Shown here: positions 63,655 to 64,000 of the stretch, in pieces | Layout of the letters: every line of letters starts with the position of its first letter | Numbering within the stretch: the stretch's first letter is position 1 | Source of the DNA: Ascarosepion bandense | Taxonomy: Eukaryota; Mollusca; Cephalopoda; Sepiida; Sepiidae | Direction: 5' to 3' | NCBI GenBank assembly: GCA_037127315.1 | Contig: JBBBDQ010001269.1 | Coordinates: 2,656,210 to 2,720,209 of the forward strand | DNA length: 64,000 nucleotides | The notes under the pieces: generated by a model | Database searches by the model: none | What the model was told of the DNA's origin: nothing | The model's input: the letters and a program-made list of their open reading frames with translations, nothing else | Program-made: the position numbers and the translations under genes

Positions 63655-63665
63655 TATCAGTCCGA

Positions 63666-64000
63666 TTAGGGTTGAGGAACTGTTCCGAACATGTCCGGTG
63701 ACAGGACACCGACAGCCCGTACCATTGAGCCGAGACCCATTTCACTTTTGATAGTGCCATCATAGGACAGGCCGCCAATGTCCAGGGGAAACGTTAGTTT
63801 CAACGCTCTGTAAAGGGAGGGGTGAACATAAACCGGGGTCCTCCCAGAACAAAACTGCTGCAAATTTGCATTGTCCTCATCATGGAAATAAGAAAGGGGA
63901 GGGTTCGTAGCAAACGAATCATTCGCCTCCCCTAACATAGTCCATATTTGTCTAGTACCAGCGCCAGACCGCACGACCGTCAAGATCCTCTTGGCGTTTG
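63666..64000 (-). CDS. LINE ORF1 type A, C-terminal part (copy 4), runs off the window
   Basis: The open frame continues through the window edge (NAKRILTVVRSGAGTRQIW at the cut). The C-terminal block VYVHPSLYRALKLTFPLDIG G to DMFGTVPQP matches copy 1 with few substitutions (for example SMVRAVG for SMGRAVG). The upstream ATG lies outside the window, so the internal methionine at 63,983 is not the true start. Confidence 0.85.
   Translation of the reverse strand, partial: NAKRILTVVRSGAGTRQIWTMLGEANDSFATNPPLSYFHDEDNANLQQFCSGRTPVYVHPSLYRALKLTFPLDIGGLSYDGTIKSEMGLGSMVRAVGVLSPDMFGTVPQP

Larger units (their letters stand above)
59434..64000 (-). mobile_element. Tx1/L1-like LINE copy 4 (ORF1 type A), cut by window end
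   Basis: Minus strand: ORF1 C-terminus 64,000-63,666, ORF2 63,654-60,193 (intact), 3' UTR 60,192-59,474, stem-loop 59,473-59,457 with altered loop, tail. ORF2 and ORF1 resemble copy 1. The distal 3' UTR (59,480 to about 59,840) is copy-3-like, so the 3' UTR is a mosaic. Confidence 0.85.

Noticed and set aside
52066..64000. Satellite of a host multicopy gene
   Set aside because: The repeating unit encodes only endonuclease-RT and zinc-knuckle proteins of a LINE; there is no host gene within the unit.

Overview
The window is eukaryotic, AT-rich, non-coding animal DNA made almost entirely of mobile elements and simple repeats. I recognise no host gene. It holds long (TA)n tracts beside (CA)n, several tRNA-derived SINE families, RTE-like and CR1/Jockey-like LINE fragments, Penelope-like fragments, non-autonomous Helitrons and mariner relics. 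That mixture fits a mollusc, most likely a cephalopod, but the organism is an inference from repeat style, not from a marker gene.

Left part (1-37,350). This is a patchwork of short, decayed insertions in both orientations. RTE-like LINE remnants lie at 1.46-2.6 kb (-), 18.7-19.3 kb (+) and 20.3-21.3 kb (-, split by a solo-LTR-like insert). CR1/Jockey-like LINE 3' ends lie at 5.1, 6.6, 17.2 and 35.4 kb. Penelope-like coding remnants lie at 2.9, 31.6 and 36.1 kb, the last two with GIY-YIG nuclease sequence. There are two tRNA-like SINE families (SINE-1, nine copies or fragments; SINE-2, three copies). Three Helitron-like elements have TC...CTAG ends. Two internally deleted mariners are present, one beside an array of about 13 tandem copies of its own terminal repeat. 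A third SINE-like family joins a tRNA-like promoter head to a type I hammerhead ribozyme and runs into (TA)n. One of its three copies (3,793-3,850, minus) keeps a complete canonical hammerhead core; the other two have decayed cores but covarying stems.

Right part (37,353-64,000). This is a head-to-tail tandem array, all on the minus strand, of four nearly full-length copies of one ~7.36 kb LINE of the L1/Tx1 type. Each has ORF1 (CCHC zinc-knuckle RNA-binding protein, ~685 aa) followed after 11-12 nt by ORF2 (1,153 aa: AP endonuclease, reverse transcriptase, C-terminal zinc motif). Copies abut with no unique DNA between them and the fourth runs out of the window. ORF2, the 3' UTR and the distal 5' UTR are nearly identical in all copies. 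ORF1 and the proximal 5' UTR exist in two strongly diverged versions: type A in copies 1 and 4, type B in copies 2 and 3. This looks like replacement of an internal ORF1 cassette. Each of copies 1-3 carries exactly one single-base frameshift, so none of these three is intact in both ORFs as assembled.

The most interesting signals are the tRNA-head/hammerhead SINE family, the ORF1 cassette exchange within one LINE array, a conserved 3'-terminal stem-loop with an ~11-bp tail repeat in that LINE, and the mariner terminal-repeat satellite.
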